This document shows positions 54,225 through 62,546 of a DNA stretch of 64,000 nucleotides, piece by piece. This DNA is from Tunturiibacter gelidiferens (GTDB taxonomy: Bacteria; Acidobacteriota; Terriglobia; Terriglobales; Acidobacteriaceae). The stretch covers positions 2,108,001-2,172,000 of the forward strand of contig NZ_JACCCV010000002.1 of NCBI RefSeq assembly GCF_013410115.1. Reading direction: 5' to 3'. The notes beneath the pieces are model-generated. The model was not told the origin of the DNA. It ran no database searches and saw only the letters and a list, made by a program, of their open reading frames with translations. Within the stretch, counting starts at the first letter, position 1; each line of letters opens with the position of its first letter. The position numbers and the translations under genes are program-made.

Positions 54225-55725
54225 ATTGCCCTCCTACATACCAACTTCCAGATTCAGGCTCATGCAGTAAACGAAGCGATTGCGGCGGTTGTGAGACAAC
54301 AGCATCCCATTCATCGACTTCCCAACGACGTCCGTCCCACCAATAGCCGCTCGATTGCCAGGGACCAATTGCACTTCGAAGTTCCAGCCGCTCACCTCTC
54401 CAGTGCAGGATGAAAGGAACTGCATCCCGATAGACCACTTTTGCCGGTTGAGCAGGACGAAAGCGGCGCAACGCAGCGCGAGTAGTAGCTTGGGGGACTA
54501 GCGTGCTTTTCACCGCACTCGGTTGGAGCGGTGCCATCACGAATTCGTCGTCACAGAAGCTATTCGACAAGACTGGCGAGCCTACGTTGTCTTCGCCAAC
54601 GATCGCGCTAAGACGGGCGATAAGAAGATCGAGCTTGTCGGGTTCCGGGAACTGCGACTGAAACAATCCACGCTGCGCAACCTGCGGGATCGCAGGCTCC
54701 GCACTTAGCGCCACTCCGAGTATGCCGGCTTGAGGAGGATCAGCCTGTAACTTGAGGTTCAGCAGCTTCAGCAGCAGATCTTTGTTTTGTACCGGAACTG
54801 CTGGTCGAACTTCTAAACGGTGAGGAGCAGCCTTCTCAAGGTGCAACGTGATCGTGACATTTCGTAATGCGTAGGCGTGATTGACCGCCTGACGTAGCAG
54901 TGTCTCTAGCATCGGCGAAATGATGAAGAGCAGAGATTCGAGCGACTCAAGCGGGCCATCCAATTCGACATGCTCCGATAGCACGAACGACGGTTCTTGC
55001 GGTACGAGCAGATGATCTTCACTTCCGACCGCAAGACGCTGAAGGCGCTTTCCCTGCTGGCCGATACGGCTGATCAGTGCGGTTTCAGGAAGTGCGGCCA
55101 GTTCTCCGAGGTTGCGGATACCCCAGCGTCCCAGAGTGGCAAGAGTAGGAGCCTCTACGGTTAGCATCGACAAAGGTAAAGGAGCGAGTTTTGCCTGCAC
55201 GTCCTTCGCATCAACCCGCGTCACGCCGGTGTAGCTTCGAGCCAGTAGAAGACTGGCTTCGGCGTTGGGAGCGACGGCGACGTTTGACGCAAATTCCAAC
55301 GCTTGAAGGGCTTTCCATATCGATTCCGCGTAGCTCCGTGCATCGCCAAAAAGCGTCTCGGTTCCCGACTGATCGACCAGAAGCACAGCAGCCATTTGCT
55401 TTCCGTTCGCATAGCCGTTTACGGGCGAAGCGATAATTTGCACCCGGGGCGAGAACCGTTTTACGACTTCAAAGAGAAGCTCAAGCGCAGCCTTCTCTTC
55501 CGGAATGGAACGGAGATGAAAGTAGATCTGACCAGATGTGTCCGCCCGGACCTTGCTCATGCCATGAGTCAGTCCAAGCTCTTTCCCAGCTCTGTTGAAG
55601 GAGACGACTCGTTCCAACGGGGGCTTCCCCTCAATTACCGCAGTAGCGTGGGCTCTAGCGCTCATATCCAGCCTCAACCAGGCCAGCGTCGGAAACTCCG
55701 GGATGTAGATAGCTGCATATCCCAT
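54217..55725 (-). CDS. imuB: ImuB, inactive Y-family polymerase adaptor
   Basis: 502 residues. Y-family palm and fingers are recognisable (YAAIYIPEFPTLAWLRLD, ERVVSFNRAGKELGLTHGMS), then a thumb/little-finger region and a long C-terminal tail with RPAQPAKVVYRDAVPF and GRRWEVDEWDAVVS. The acidic residues needed for catalysis in Y-family polymerases do not line up in the expected places, as in ImuB elsewhere. It links DnaE2 with the clamp. Directly after imuA (two bases between) and overlapping dnaE2. Confidence 0.92.
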   Translation of the reverse strand: MGYAAIYIPEFPTLAWLRLDMSARAHATAVIEGKPPLERVVSFNRAGKELGLTHGMSKVRADTSGQIYFHLRSIPEEKAALELLFEVVKRFSPRVQIIASPVNGYANGKQMAAVLLVDQSGTETLFGDARSYAESIWKALQALEFASNVAVAPNAEASLLLARSYTGVTRVDAKDVQAKLAPLPLSMLTVEAPTLATLGRWGIRNLGELAALPETALISRIGQQGKRLQRLAVGSEDHLLVPQEPSFVLSEHVELDGPLESLESLLFIISPMLETLLRQAVNHAYALRNVTITLHLEKAAPHRLEVRPAVPVQNKDLLLKLLNLKLQADPPQAGILGVALSAEPAIPQVAQRGLFQSQFPEPDKLDLLIARLSAIVGEDNVGSPVLSNSFCDDEFVMAPLQPSAVKSTLVPQATTRAALRRFRPAQPAKVVYRDAVPFILHWRGERLELRSAIGPWQSSGYWWDGRRWEVDEWDAVVSQPPQSLRLLHEPESGSWYVGGQYD

Positions 55726-55727
55726 GT

Positions 55728-56855
55728 CTACTCTCCCGCTGCTCGCATCCAGGAGAATGTTGTGTCCCAGGTAACTGCACGGCCCGGAGACTTCTTTGCA
55801 AATGGGCTACTCAGGCGCTGACGTGCTACCTCTGCCGTGCGCGAGAAACCGTTTAACAGATTTCCTGAAATTCTTTCCGTTCCCACCGAGCAGTAGAGCA
55901 CACAAATCGCACTCGACCTCGCACAAGCCACCTGCGTAAGTAAGAGGAAGATCGCGTCACTCCCTTGGGCGGCACGCCGAAAACGAAACCATGTTGCCGA
56001 AGGAATACGAAGAGCCTGCTCGGGCGGTACGGATGCGAGGTCAAGGACAACGACTCGGAAGCCGCCTGACTGGAGAATCTGATCGGTCGCACGGATCGCC
56101 CTATCCAAACGGCTCCACGGCTTTTCAAATTTCTTGATAGATGAAGTCGCCATGATTGGAGCTCGGGATCGCTCGTGAGCCTCATTGGCAGCACGTTGGT
56201 CTGCCCGCCGGATTGGGTCGGACTCGTCCGCGCGGCGAGCATTAAAATGTTCGAAGGCCACTTGCTCCTTTGGAGCTGCTGCCAGGCCCAGCTTGCGATT
56301 CGGATAGCCGGGGGTACCTTCCATCTTTCCGAGCCGCGCTTCCGTCTTCTGTGTGAGCATCCTTTCAAGCGCTACATCGAGGCCTTTGGTCTCCGTTCGC
56401 GGATGGTTGCTTCCACAGTGCCCGCCAACAAATCGACCTGTCTCGGAAGGGCCTAATTTGGAGATGGATGAAGGTGATGGGCAAGCTGCTGTGGGTCCGG
56501 GATTCGCTTTTGCGACACGAACCCACAGAAGGTTCCTGTGGTTGACCCCAGCGGATGCAGAACTTCTAGGATCCATAGTGTCGTCCACATCGATGTAGGC
56601 GCAAACAGATTCAGCAGTTGCTCTCGCGAGAAGAGCGTAGGCCAGCGAGGTTCGACCAGAGCTTCCCAAACCTGTAAACTCTGTAATTCCTCCGATGGGT
56701 AGACCTCCACCGACTAGGCTGTCGATTTCAGGAATACCGGAGTCCAGTTGCCGCAGCGCCTGCGCGGCTTGGGGCGACAAGGCGGCGGGTATGCGGGACG
56801 CGAGCTGTGCCTCGATCTCGCGTTTTAATACTGCGCTCCGTGGGGAATGACTCAT
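55728..56855 (-). CDS. imuA: ImuA, RecA-like mutasome protein
   Basis: 375 residues. RecA-like Walker A region GLPIGGITEFTGLGSSGRTSL, a Walker B-like GGFRVVVLDLASV and FRRAAQGSDAIFLLL. A low-complexity insert of about 80 residues (from NPGPTAACPSP) separates them. First gene of imuA-imuB-dnaE2 and the two small genes; a near-perfect inverted repeat lies about 70 bases upstream (56923-56940). SOS control is expected from the family. Confidence 0.9.
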   Translation of the reverse strand: MSHSPRSAVLKREIEAQLASRIPAALSPQAAQALRQLDSGIPEIDSLVGGGLPIGGITEFTGLGSSGRTSLAYALLARATAESVCAYIDVDDTMDPRSSASAGVNHRNLLWVRVAKANPGPTAACPSPSSISKLGPSETGRFVGGHCGSNHPRTETKGLDVALERMLTQKTEARLGKMEGTPGYPNRKLGLAAAPKEQVAFEHFNARRADESDPIRRADQRAANEAHERSRAPIMATSSIKKFEKPWSRLDRAIRATDQILQSGGFRVVVLDLASVPPEQALRIPSATWFRFRRAAQGSDAIFLLLTQVACARSSAICVLYCSVGTERISGNLLNGFSRTAEVARQRLSSPFAKKSPGRAVTWDTTFSWMRAAGE

Positions 56856-56922
56856 TCTTGTATTCGCCTTTTGTTCGCTTAGCTTGCCTTAGAATTACTC
56901 TCCTAACTGTGCAAAGTCAACG

Positions 56923-56940
56923 TGCACCATTTCTGGTGCA
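56923..56940. promoter_or_regulatory. Inverted repeat upstream of imuA (candidate SOS operator)
   Basis: TGCACC and GGTGCA are perfect inverted arms around a six-base spacer. The half sites TGC-C/GTGCA resemble the Fibrobacter LexA box, but the spacing is longer. It lies 68 bases upstream of imuA and 17 bases upstream of a small plus-strand frame. It may bind LexA or another regulator of the divergent pair. Confidence 0.35.
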
Positions 56941-56956
56941 AGGCTTTTGGAGGATC

Positions 56957-57100
56957 ATGACTACTTTCATACGGAGTCTGCAAGGTTCACCGAAGCTCTT
57001 TGCAATCTCACACATTCGATCTGCAAAGAAGCTGACCCCATCACGAAAAAGTTCGCCAATACGCCGGTATGACCGAAGAGCGATTTGGCGCCATGGCTGA
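56957..57100 (+). CDS. Possible 47-residue basic protein
   Basis: ATG after a GGAGG site (GGAGGATCATG). It reads MTTFIRSLQGSPKLF and then a run rich in Arg, Lys and Ser. Divergent from imuA across the inverted repeat and 33 bases before SRAP copy 3. No relative known; it may be only a leader region. Confidence 0.3.
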   Translation: MTTFIRSLQGSPKLFAISHIRSAKKLTPSRKSSPIRRYDRRAIWRHG

Positions 57101-57133
57101 ATTACGGAAGTAGAAATTCGGTAGGATGAACCA

Positions 57134-57847
57134 ATGTGTGGTCGTTACGGACTGAAATCAGACAAGCAATCAATCGCAGACGCCTTCTACACAAAGAAGG
57201 TGAACCCGAAGGTCGTCCTGGCCCCAAACTACAACGTCGCGCCGAGCACGTTCCTCCCAGTTGTCAGGCTCGACGAGGAAGGCGACCGCGAACTGACGCT
57301 CATGCGATGGGGGCTAATTCCCTTCTTCTCGAAAGATGACAAGACAGGTTTCAAATCTACGAGCGCACGCGCCGAAACCATCGCCACTGTGCCCACGTTC
57401 CGCGAAGCCTTCAAGAGAAGGCATTGCATCGTTCCCGCTGATTGGTTCTACGAGTGGCAAGGCCTAGACCCCCAGCGCAAAAAAACTCAGTCGTGGGCAA
57501 TTGCGCGGAAGGATCGCAAGCTGTTCGGCATGGCAGGTCTGTGGGAGAGCTTGACCGACCCCACCACCAGACAGCCGCTTGAGACTTTCACCGTCATTAC
57601 GACAGATCCTAACGAGGTCATGCAGCCAATCCATACAAGAATGCCTGTCATCCTGCGCCAAGAAGACTACGAACGGTGGTTGTCGCCCGTAGACCCTGCT
57701 CGGCCACCTACAGAACTTCTTAGACCCTCGTTGGTGAATCTGGAGGCATGGAAGGTAGATCCCAAGGTGGGCAACGTCAGGAACATTGGCCCAGAGCTTT
57801 GTGAGCCTTGGGCTGATGAACCGCCAGTACCCTCCCTCTTCGGTTAG
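57134..57847 (+). CDS. SRAP (YedK/HMCES-type) protein, copy 3
   Basis: 237 residues, the most canonical of the three copies. MCGRYGLKSDKQ (Cys2 nucleophile), NYNVAPS, RWGLIPF, SARAETIA, CIVPADWFYEW, LFGMAGLW and IHTRMPVIL are all intact. Forms a covalent link with abasic sites in single-stranded DNA. It is divergent from imuA, separated by 278 bases, so it may share SOS regulation with the mutasome. It served as reference for locating the two frameshifts in copy 2. Confidence 0.94.
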   Translation: MCGRYGLKSDKQSIADAFYTKKVNPKVVLAPNYNVAPSTFLPVVRLDEEGDRELTLMRWGLIPFFSKDDKTGFKSTSARAETIATVPTFREAFKRRHCIVPADWFYEWQGLDPQRKKTQSWAIARKDRKLFGMAGLWESLTDPTTRQPLETFTVITTDPNEVMQPIHTRMPVILRQEDYERWLSPVDPARPPTELLRPSLVNLEAWKVDPKVGNVRNIGPELCEPWADEPPVPSLFG

Positions 57848-57915
57848 TTCTCGCCTGATTTGACCCGTTCTGCCCAATGATATTCAGCACGCAGCCTCAC
57901 GTCATCGCATATTGC

Positions 57916-58248
57916 TTAAACCTCCTCGACCGGCAGCCCCTTCGGGTCGCAGAGCGCCCAATCGTCTCGGCGTAGAACGGGATCATAAGACACTTGTCAC
58001 CGCCACCCATTGTGATAAGGGACTGGGCATCCGGCGCAAGCTACTCAGTGAACTTCTGAAGCTTCGCATGGCTGAGGTCCATACCTACTTCTTGTCACGG
58101 CTAAGATCGCGGGATGGCTAAGCTCCCCCGGTTCTGTTCCTGTCAAGATTGCGTGTGTTCTACATGGGTCTGCGAGTTGGTTGAAGAGTGCGGCGGCCAT
58201 TTGTAACCGCCCCGCGTTGTGCACACAAGCGAAGAGTACTTTGAGCGT
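57916..58248 (-). pseudogene. Arsenate-reductase-type (low-MW phosphatase) pseudogene
   Basis: The frame shows KVLFACVHNAGRLQMAAALF, the active-site loop of ArsC/low-molecular-weight phosphatases (normally C-x5-R-S; here the Ser is Leu), then ADPCRTHAILTGTEPGELSHP. After that the family sequence continues in a second frame (EVGMDLSHAKLQKF, interrupted by a TAG, then DAQSLITMG), and in a third frame (DWALCDPKGLPVEEV then stop). At least two frameshifts, one nonsense codon and a lost start are visible, so it is dead. Confidence 0.75.
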
Positions 58249-58456
58249 CTCTCCGCCCTTGATCGAGGTCCCTGCGATCATCGGGCTTGTGAATGTGACA
58301 TTCCGACGCGGCGTTATGTCTTCGAAATTCAACCTAAGTACCACAAGTGCTTCATGCCGTCTCAACGTGGACCACTTGAAGCATCTTTCGGCCCGAAATA
58401 TCCGTCTACTTCCATACCACCATTCCTCTCGATGGATTCCGACCCGGAGCAGACAG

Positions 58457-59040
58457 ATGATAGATTCACTCGGCACAAATCCTGACCGCGAAGAGTGCGA
58501 GCTGGAAGAGCGGGAGCTTGAGAAGAACGGCCTTCAATTTGAACTCACACGTAGACGGTTCATGCAGACGGCTGGACTACTTTCAGCGGCAGCAGCAGTT
58601 GGCTCGCCGGGTATCGCAATTGCGGAGAACGCGGCGGTTCAACCGATTACCTTGAAAGTCAACGGTAAATCTCACACACTCTCTCTTGACAGTCGTACTT
58701 CGGTGCTCGATGCCCTTCGGGAGCAAATGGATCTAACAGGTACTAAGAAGGGGGCGTTTCTTTTGCCCTCTGTGAAGAGGCCCATATCGACCCGGTCTCC
58801 GGACGCGTGCTGAACAATTCACTAGCCGAGTATCACGTTCCAGTGAACGCTGATATTGAAACTCTGGACGTAACTGTATTGAACATTCCGGATGTCAAAT
58901 TCAACCCAATAGGATCACGCGGTATTGGAGAGATAGGGATCACTGGATCTGCTGCCGCCGTCGCGAATGCTATTTACAACGCCACCGGCAAAAGGATTAG
59001 GGAATACCCGATTACGCCAGACAAGATTATGACGGCTTAG
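58457..59040 (+). pseudogene. Deletion scar joining both ends of a molybdenum hydroxylase operon
   Basis: From the ATG at 58457 there is a Tat signal (LTRRRFMQTAGLLSAAAAVG) and the start of a [2Fe-2S] small subunit (ITLKVNGKSHTLSLDS, LDALREQMDLTGTKKG). The sequence then jumps, at about 58748, into a molybdopterin-subunit C-terminus read in another frame: FALCEEAHIDPVSGRV, LNNSLAEYHVPVNADI, FNPIGSRGIGEIGITG, ending at 59040. The remainder of the small subunit including its cluster cysteines, any FAD subunit and most of the large subunit are gone. Resembles PaoABC/YagTSR-like aldehyde dehydrogenases. Confidence 0.85.
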
Positions 59041-59097
59041 AGATCTGTGACCTGAGGAACGGTTTGGATCATTCTGTCCCACGTGAGAGGTCCTTGT

Positions 59098-61476
59098 ATG
59101 CCTGGTGTGGTCGGCGAAAAGCGCGAAACGTTGAAAGGCACAGATAATCAACTCATAACAGGCATTCTCGTTATGGCTGTCCTGTACTTCGCGCGAGAGG
59201 TGTTCGTACCCCTAGCGTTGGCTGGTCTCCTTGCTTTTCTGTTGGCACCGGCAGCTACAAGGCTTGAGCGATGGAAACTAAAGAAGACGCCAGCTGCTCT
59301 CTTGGTGATCTTATTGTGTGTGATTGGACTAGGCGCGTTGGGTTGGGCGGTTCTCGGCCAGGTGTACAGTCTTGCGGTGGAACTTCCGCAGTATCAACAG
59401 AACGTCACTGACAAGGTTGGAGCCCTTCATCTCAATTCGGCTGGTAGGTTGAGCAGCACGGTTGGAATGTTGACCAGTATTAGCAAGCAGATCGCAGGCG
59501 GGGGGGCGGTTCCACCGGTACCAATTCTTCCCATGGCTCCAAAGCAAAGAACAGCTAATCGGTCAAACACTCCAATTTCCTCCTCAACGCCAACCGGCCC
59601 TCTCACTGTCCGAATCGAAGAGCCGGACGAGTCGGTAATGAGCATGGCAAGCCGAACCGTCGTTCCCCTCATTCACCCTCTGACAACAATCTTCATAGTC
59701 GTAATCTTCCTCATTTTTATGCTTTTGGGACGGGAAGATTTAAGAGACAGAGCGTTGCGACTGGCTGGAAAAGGACGTATGCATGTCACGACGACGGCCA
59801 TCGAGGATGCAGGTCGCCGCGTCAGTCGTTACTTGCTGATGCAACTTGTAGTAAATCTTCTTTACGGGGTCGCCGTGAGCGGCGCTTTATGGGTGATAGG
59901 TGTGCCAAAGCCTCTGCTATGGGGCGTATTGACCTGTGTTCTACGTTTCGTACCCTACATCGGAATTCTAATTGCGGCGGTGGGCCCACTACTCATATCG
60001 ATCGCAGTTTCTGCACACTGGAGTGAACTAATTTGGACCGTAATTTTATTTCTGGTTCTTGAACTGATTGCAGGAAACTTCATAGAGCCTCTGCTGTACG
60101 GCGCATCCACCGGGATGTCAGCTCTTGCGATATTAATCGCCGCAATTTTTTGGACACTTCTTTGGGGCATCCCTGGACTGTTGCTTTCGACACCTCTTAC
60201 TGTTTGTCTTGTTGTTATGGGGCGGCAGGTTCCGCAGTTGCAATTTCTCGATGTGCTGTTCGGTGAGGAGCGAATCCCTCCCCATTCAGAGCGTTTTTAT
60301 CAGCGAATACTCTCCTCAAATACACACGAAGCAAAAGCACTGCTGGAACACGTTTTGACGACAACGCCCAGAGCAGAAGTTTACGATACAGTCATTATTC
60401 CGGCGCTCACTATGATTGAAGAAGCCCGATATGCTGAAGAAATCACTGCAACACGTGCAGAGGAGATGCTTCAGGAAATTGAAGAGCTCGCGGAAAACGT
60501 CTATAACCTCTCCCAAACCCTCGCCTCCCCATCCCGCGTAACCGAAAAAACCGTAGTGTGCATACCGGCGAGAGATTTGGCTGATGAGGTAGCGTGTCAA
60601 CTCGCGTTGCAAATCCTGGAAGATACAGCCTCAGCAACGGTGATGTCTGCTGACTACAACACATCTGACGTTCAACAAACACTAGCTGCACTCGAATCTA
60701 ATGTTGTCTGCGTCATTGGTGTACCTCCCCGTGCAGTACGGCACCTGAGGATGCGATGCCACCAAATCCGCTTACGCTTCCCCCGAGCTGTGGTTGTAGC
60801 TTGCGTGTTAAGCAGCGACGATGTTCTGTCTAATCTTAGAAGCCGCATCCCAACTGAAGACGCGCAACACGTTGTGTCTTCATTGCAATTGCTGAATGAA
60901 TACCTCTCTTCCTTGTTGTACCCTTCCGAAGCTCAAATTGAAACGGAAGGCCCAGTTGACGCCGTACTGGGTGAGACTGTTCAAGAAATGGAGCGAATAG
61001 ATTTATTTGACGGACCAGAGGAGGGAGTTTTTAGCCGTCTTGCATCAGATTTGGCCAGAGCGTTCGAAGCCCCAATTGCACTCATAACAGTCATGGACGG
61101 CCAACGAAGATTTTGGGAGGCGCAGTGTGGATTGCCCGCGGCCTCACTGACTTCCCCGGAATCGGATCGTGACCTGTCAATCTGCAGTCAGGCATCTTTT
61201 TCGGAATCAAGCTTGGTGATTCCTGACGTTGCGGAAGATGAGCGCTTTTCTCAAGATTGCTTCGTCAAGGACAACGGCATTCGCTTCTATGCTGGCGCCC
61301 CACTGAAAGCCCACGACGACACGATTATCGGTTCTATATGCGTGCTCGACACTCGGCCAAGGCAATTGTCGGAACATCAAAAGAAAACATTGGTGTTCAT
61401 AGCGAATGCAGTGATGACAGCCATCGAGCTTCATGCGGACTCAATCCCGGACGAATCCGAAGTGGACGAAGCCTAA
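59098..61476 (+). CDS. AI-2E-transporter-like membrane protein fused to soluble and GAF domains
   Basis: 792 residues from the ATG at 59098. Residues ~15-360 are a PerM/AI-2E transporter-family domain (about eight helices, with a Pro/Ser-rich loop and the LVLELIAGNFIEPLLYG motif). Then ~220 residues of soluble alpha/beta sequence of unclear type (PARDLADEVACQLALQIL, VVCVIGVPP), and from about 645 a GAF domain (FSRLASDLARAFEAPIALITV, FYAGAPLKAHDDTIIGSICVLD) like those of bacterial phytochrome-related sensors. Such a three-part protein is unusual: it could couple export of a small molecule or ion antiport to sensing. Confidence 0.8.
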   Translation: MPGVVGEKRETLKGTDNQLITGILVMAVLYFAREVFVPLALAGLLAFLLAPAATRLERWKLKKTPAALLVILLCVIGLGALGWAVLGQVYSLAVELPQYQQNVTDKVGALHLNSAGRLSSTVGMLTSISKQIAGGGAVPPVPILPMAPKQRTANRSNTPISSSTPTGPLTVRIEEPDESVMSMASRTVVPLIHPLTTIFIVVIFLIFMLLGREDLRDRALRLAGKGRMHVTTTAIEDAGRRVSRYLLMQLVVNLLYGVAVSGALWVIGVPKPLLWGVLTCVLRFVPYIGILIAAVGPLLISIAVSAHWSELIWTVILFLVLELIAGNFIEPLLYGASTGMSALAILIAAIFWTLLWGIPGLLLSTPLTVCLVVMGRQVPQLQFLDVLFGEERIPPHSERFYQRILSSNTHEAKALLEHVLTTTPRAEVYDTVIIPALTMIEEARYAEEITATRAEEMLQEIEELAENVYNLSQTLASPSRVTEKTVVCIPARDLADEVACQLALQILEDTASATVMSADYNTSDVQQTLAALESNVVCVIGVPPRAVRHLRMRCHQIRLRFPRAVVVACVLSSDDVLSNLRSRIPTEDAQHVVSSLQLLNEYLSSLLYPSEAQIETEGPVDAVLGETVQEMERIDLFDGPEEGVFSRLASDLARAFEAPIALITVMDGQRRFWEAQCGLPAASLTSPESDRDLSICSQASFSESSLVIPDVAEDERFSQDCFVKDNGIRFYAGAPLKAHDDTIIGSICVLDTRPRQLSEHQKKTLVFIANAVMTAIELHADSIPDESEVDEA

Positions 61477-61730
61477 TGTTTTTATTCACCCACGGGTACG
61501 CTAAAATACTGATCTCAATGGCGCTAACAAAAGCTAATTCCAACCAGCTAAGTTTACCTAGCCTTCGTTCAGCGCCGACGAACTTTGGGCGCCAAGAGCT
61601 CATTTTGGTCCTTTACTATTCGGATCGACATTTTGAAAGCAAATCGTTGACGCGCTCCAGGTGAGGTGATTCGGCGACATTTCTAGAGCCGAGTATCCTC
61701 TCAATCTGCCATACTTGCTGTTGGGTGCCC
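61477..61730. other. Intergenic region before the RsbQ-like gene
   Basis: About 250 bases with no gene-like frame. The promoter of the hydrolase/kinase pair must lie here. The hydrolase has no clear ribosome-binding site. Confidence 0.3.
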
Positions 61731-62546
61731 ATGACAGCGAGTCATCGCAATAACGTGAAGATCCTCGGGAGCGGCGATCGAACACTGATGTTCGCACACG
61801 GTTACGGCTGCGATCAGAACATGTGGAGGCACGTCGTGCCTTCTTTCACGGATGACTTCAAGGTGGTCCTCTTCGACTATGTCGGCTCGGGACTATCCGA
61901 CGCAGCCGCCTTCGATAGGACTCGCTATAGTACCCTGCGGGGGTACGCTCAAGACGTCATAGAGATCATCGAAGAACTCAATTTGCACAATGTTCACTTC
62001 GTCGGCCATTCTGTCAGCTCGATGATCGGTGCGCTCGCCGCGATTGAACAACCTGAATATTTCGCAAGTCTCACTATGATCGGTCCGTCGCCTTGCTATA
62101 TAAATTCTGGCGACTACAAAGGTGGCATGGAACGCGGTGACGTCGAAGATTTGCTCGAGTCGCTTGAGAGCAACCATGTCGCTTGGTCCGCCACGATGGC
62201 GCCAGTAATTATGGGCAACCCCGAGACGCCAGAACTTGCCGATGAACTGCAAGCAAGCTTTTGTAGGATGAACCCTTTCCTTGCGAACCACTTCGCACGG
62301 GTGACCTTCTTGTCCGACAATAGGTCCGATCTCGTGAAAGTCAGAACGAACACTTTGATCGTGCAGTGTAGAAAAGATGCGATCGCTGGCACAAGCGTGG
62401 GAGAATATGTTCACAAGTGCCTTCCGACGAGCGAATTCGTAATGATCGACGCGACGGGACACTGTCCACACATGAGCGCTCCGAAAGAAGTGGTCAAAGC
62501 TCTGCAGAACTTTCTGCACGAGAAACCCTTCCCATTATTGGCCTAG
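61731..62546 (+). CDS. RsbQ-like alpha/beta hydrolase
   Basis: 271 residues from the ATG at 61731. Matches Bacillus RsbQ in layout: FAHGYGCDQNMW near the start, FVGHSVSSMIG with nucleophile S94, and DATGHCPHMSAP with the catalytic His (H247). RsbQ makes or binds a hydrophobic cofactor for the PAS phosphatase RsbP; such hydrolases are related to plant karrikin/strigolactone receptors. Here the next gene, overlapping it, encodes a PAS-PAS histidine kinase, so a similar ligand relay is likely. Confidence 0.85.
   Translation: MTASHRNNVKILGSGDRTLMFAHGYGCDQNMWRHVVPSFTDDFKVVLFDYVGSGLSDAAAFDRTRYSTLRGYAQDVIEIIEELNLHNVHFVGHSVSSMIGALAAIEQPEYFASLTMIGPSPCYINSGDYKGGMERGDVEDLLESLESNHVAWSATMAPVIMGNPETPELADELQASFCRMNPFLANHFARVTFLSDNRSDLVKVRTNTLIVQCRKDAIAGTSVGEYVHKCLPTSEFVMIDATGHCPHMSAPKEVVKALQNFLHEKPFPLLA

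Noticed and set aside
54217..56855. Plus-strand frames opposite imuA and imuB
   Set aside because: Antisense to well-supported mutasome genes and lacking coding features.
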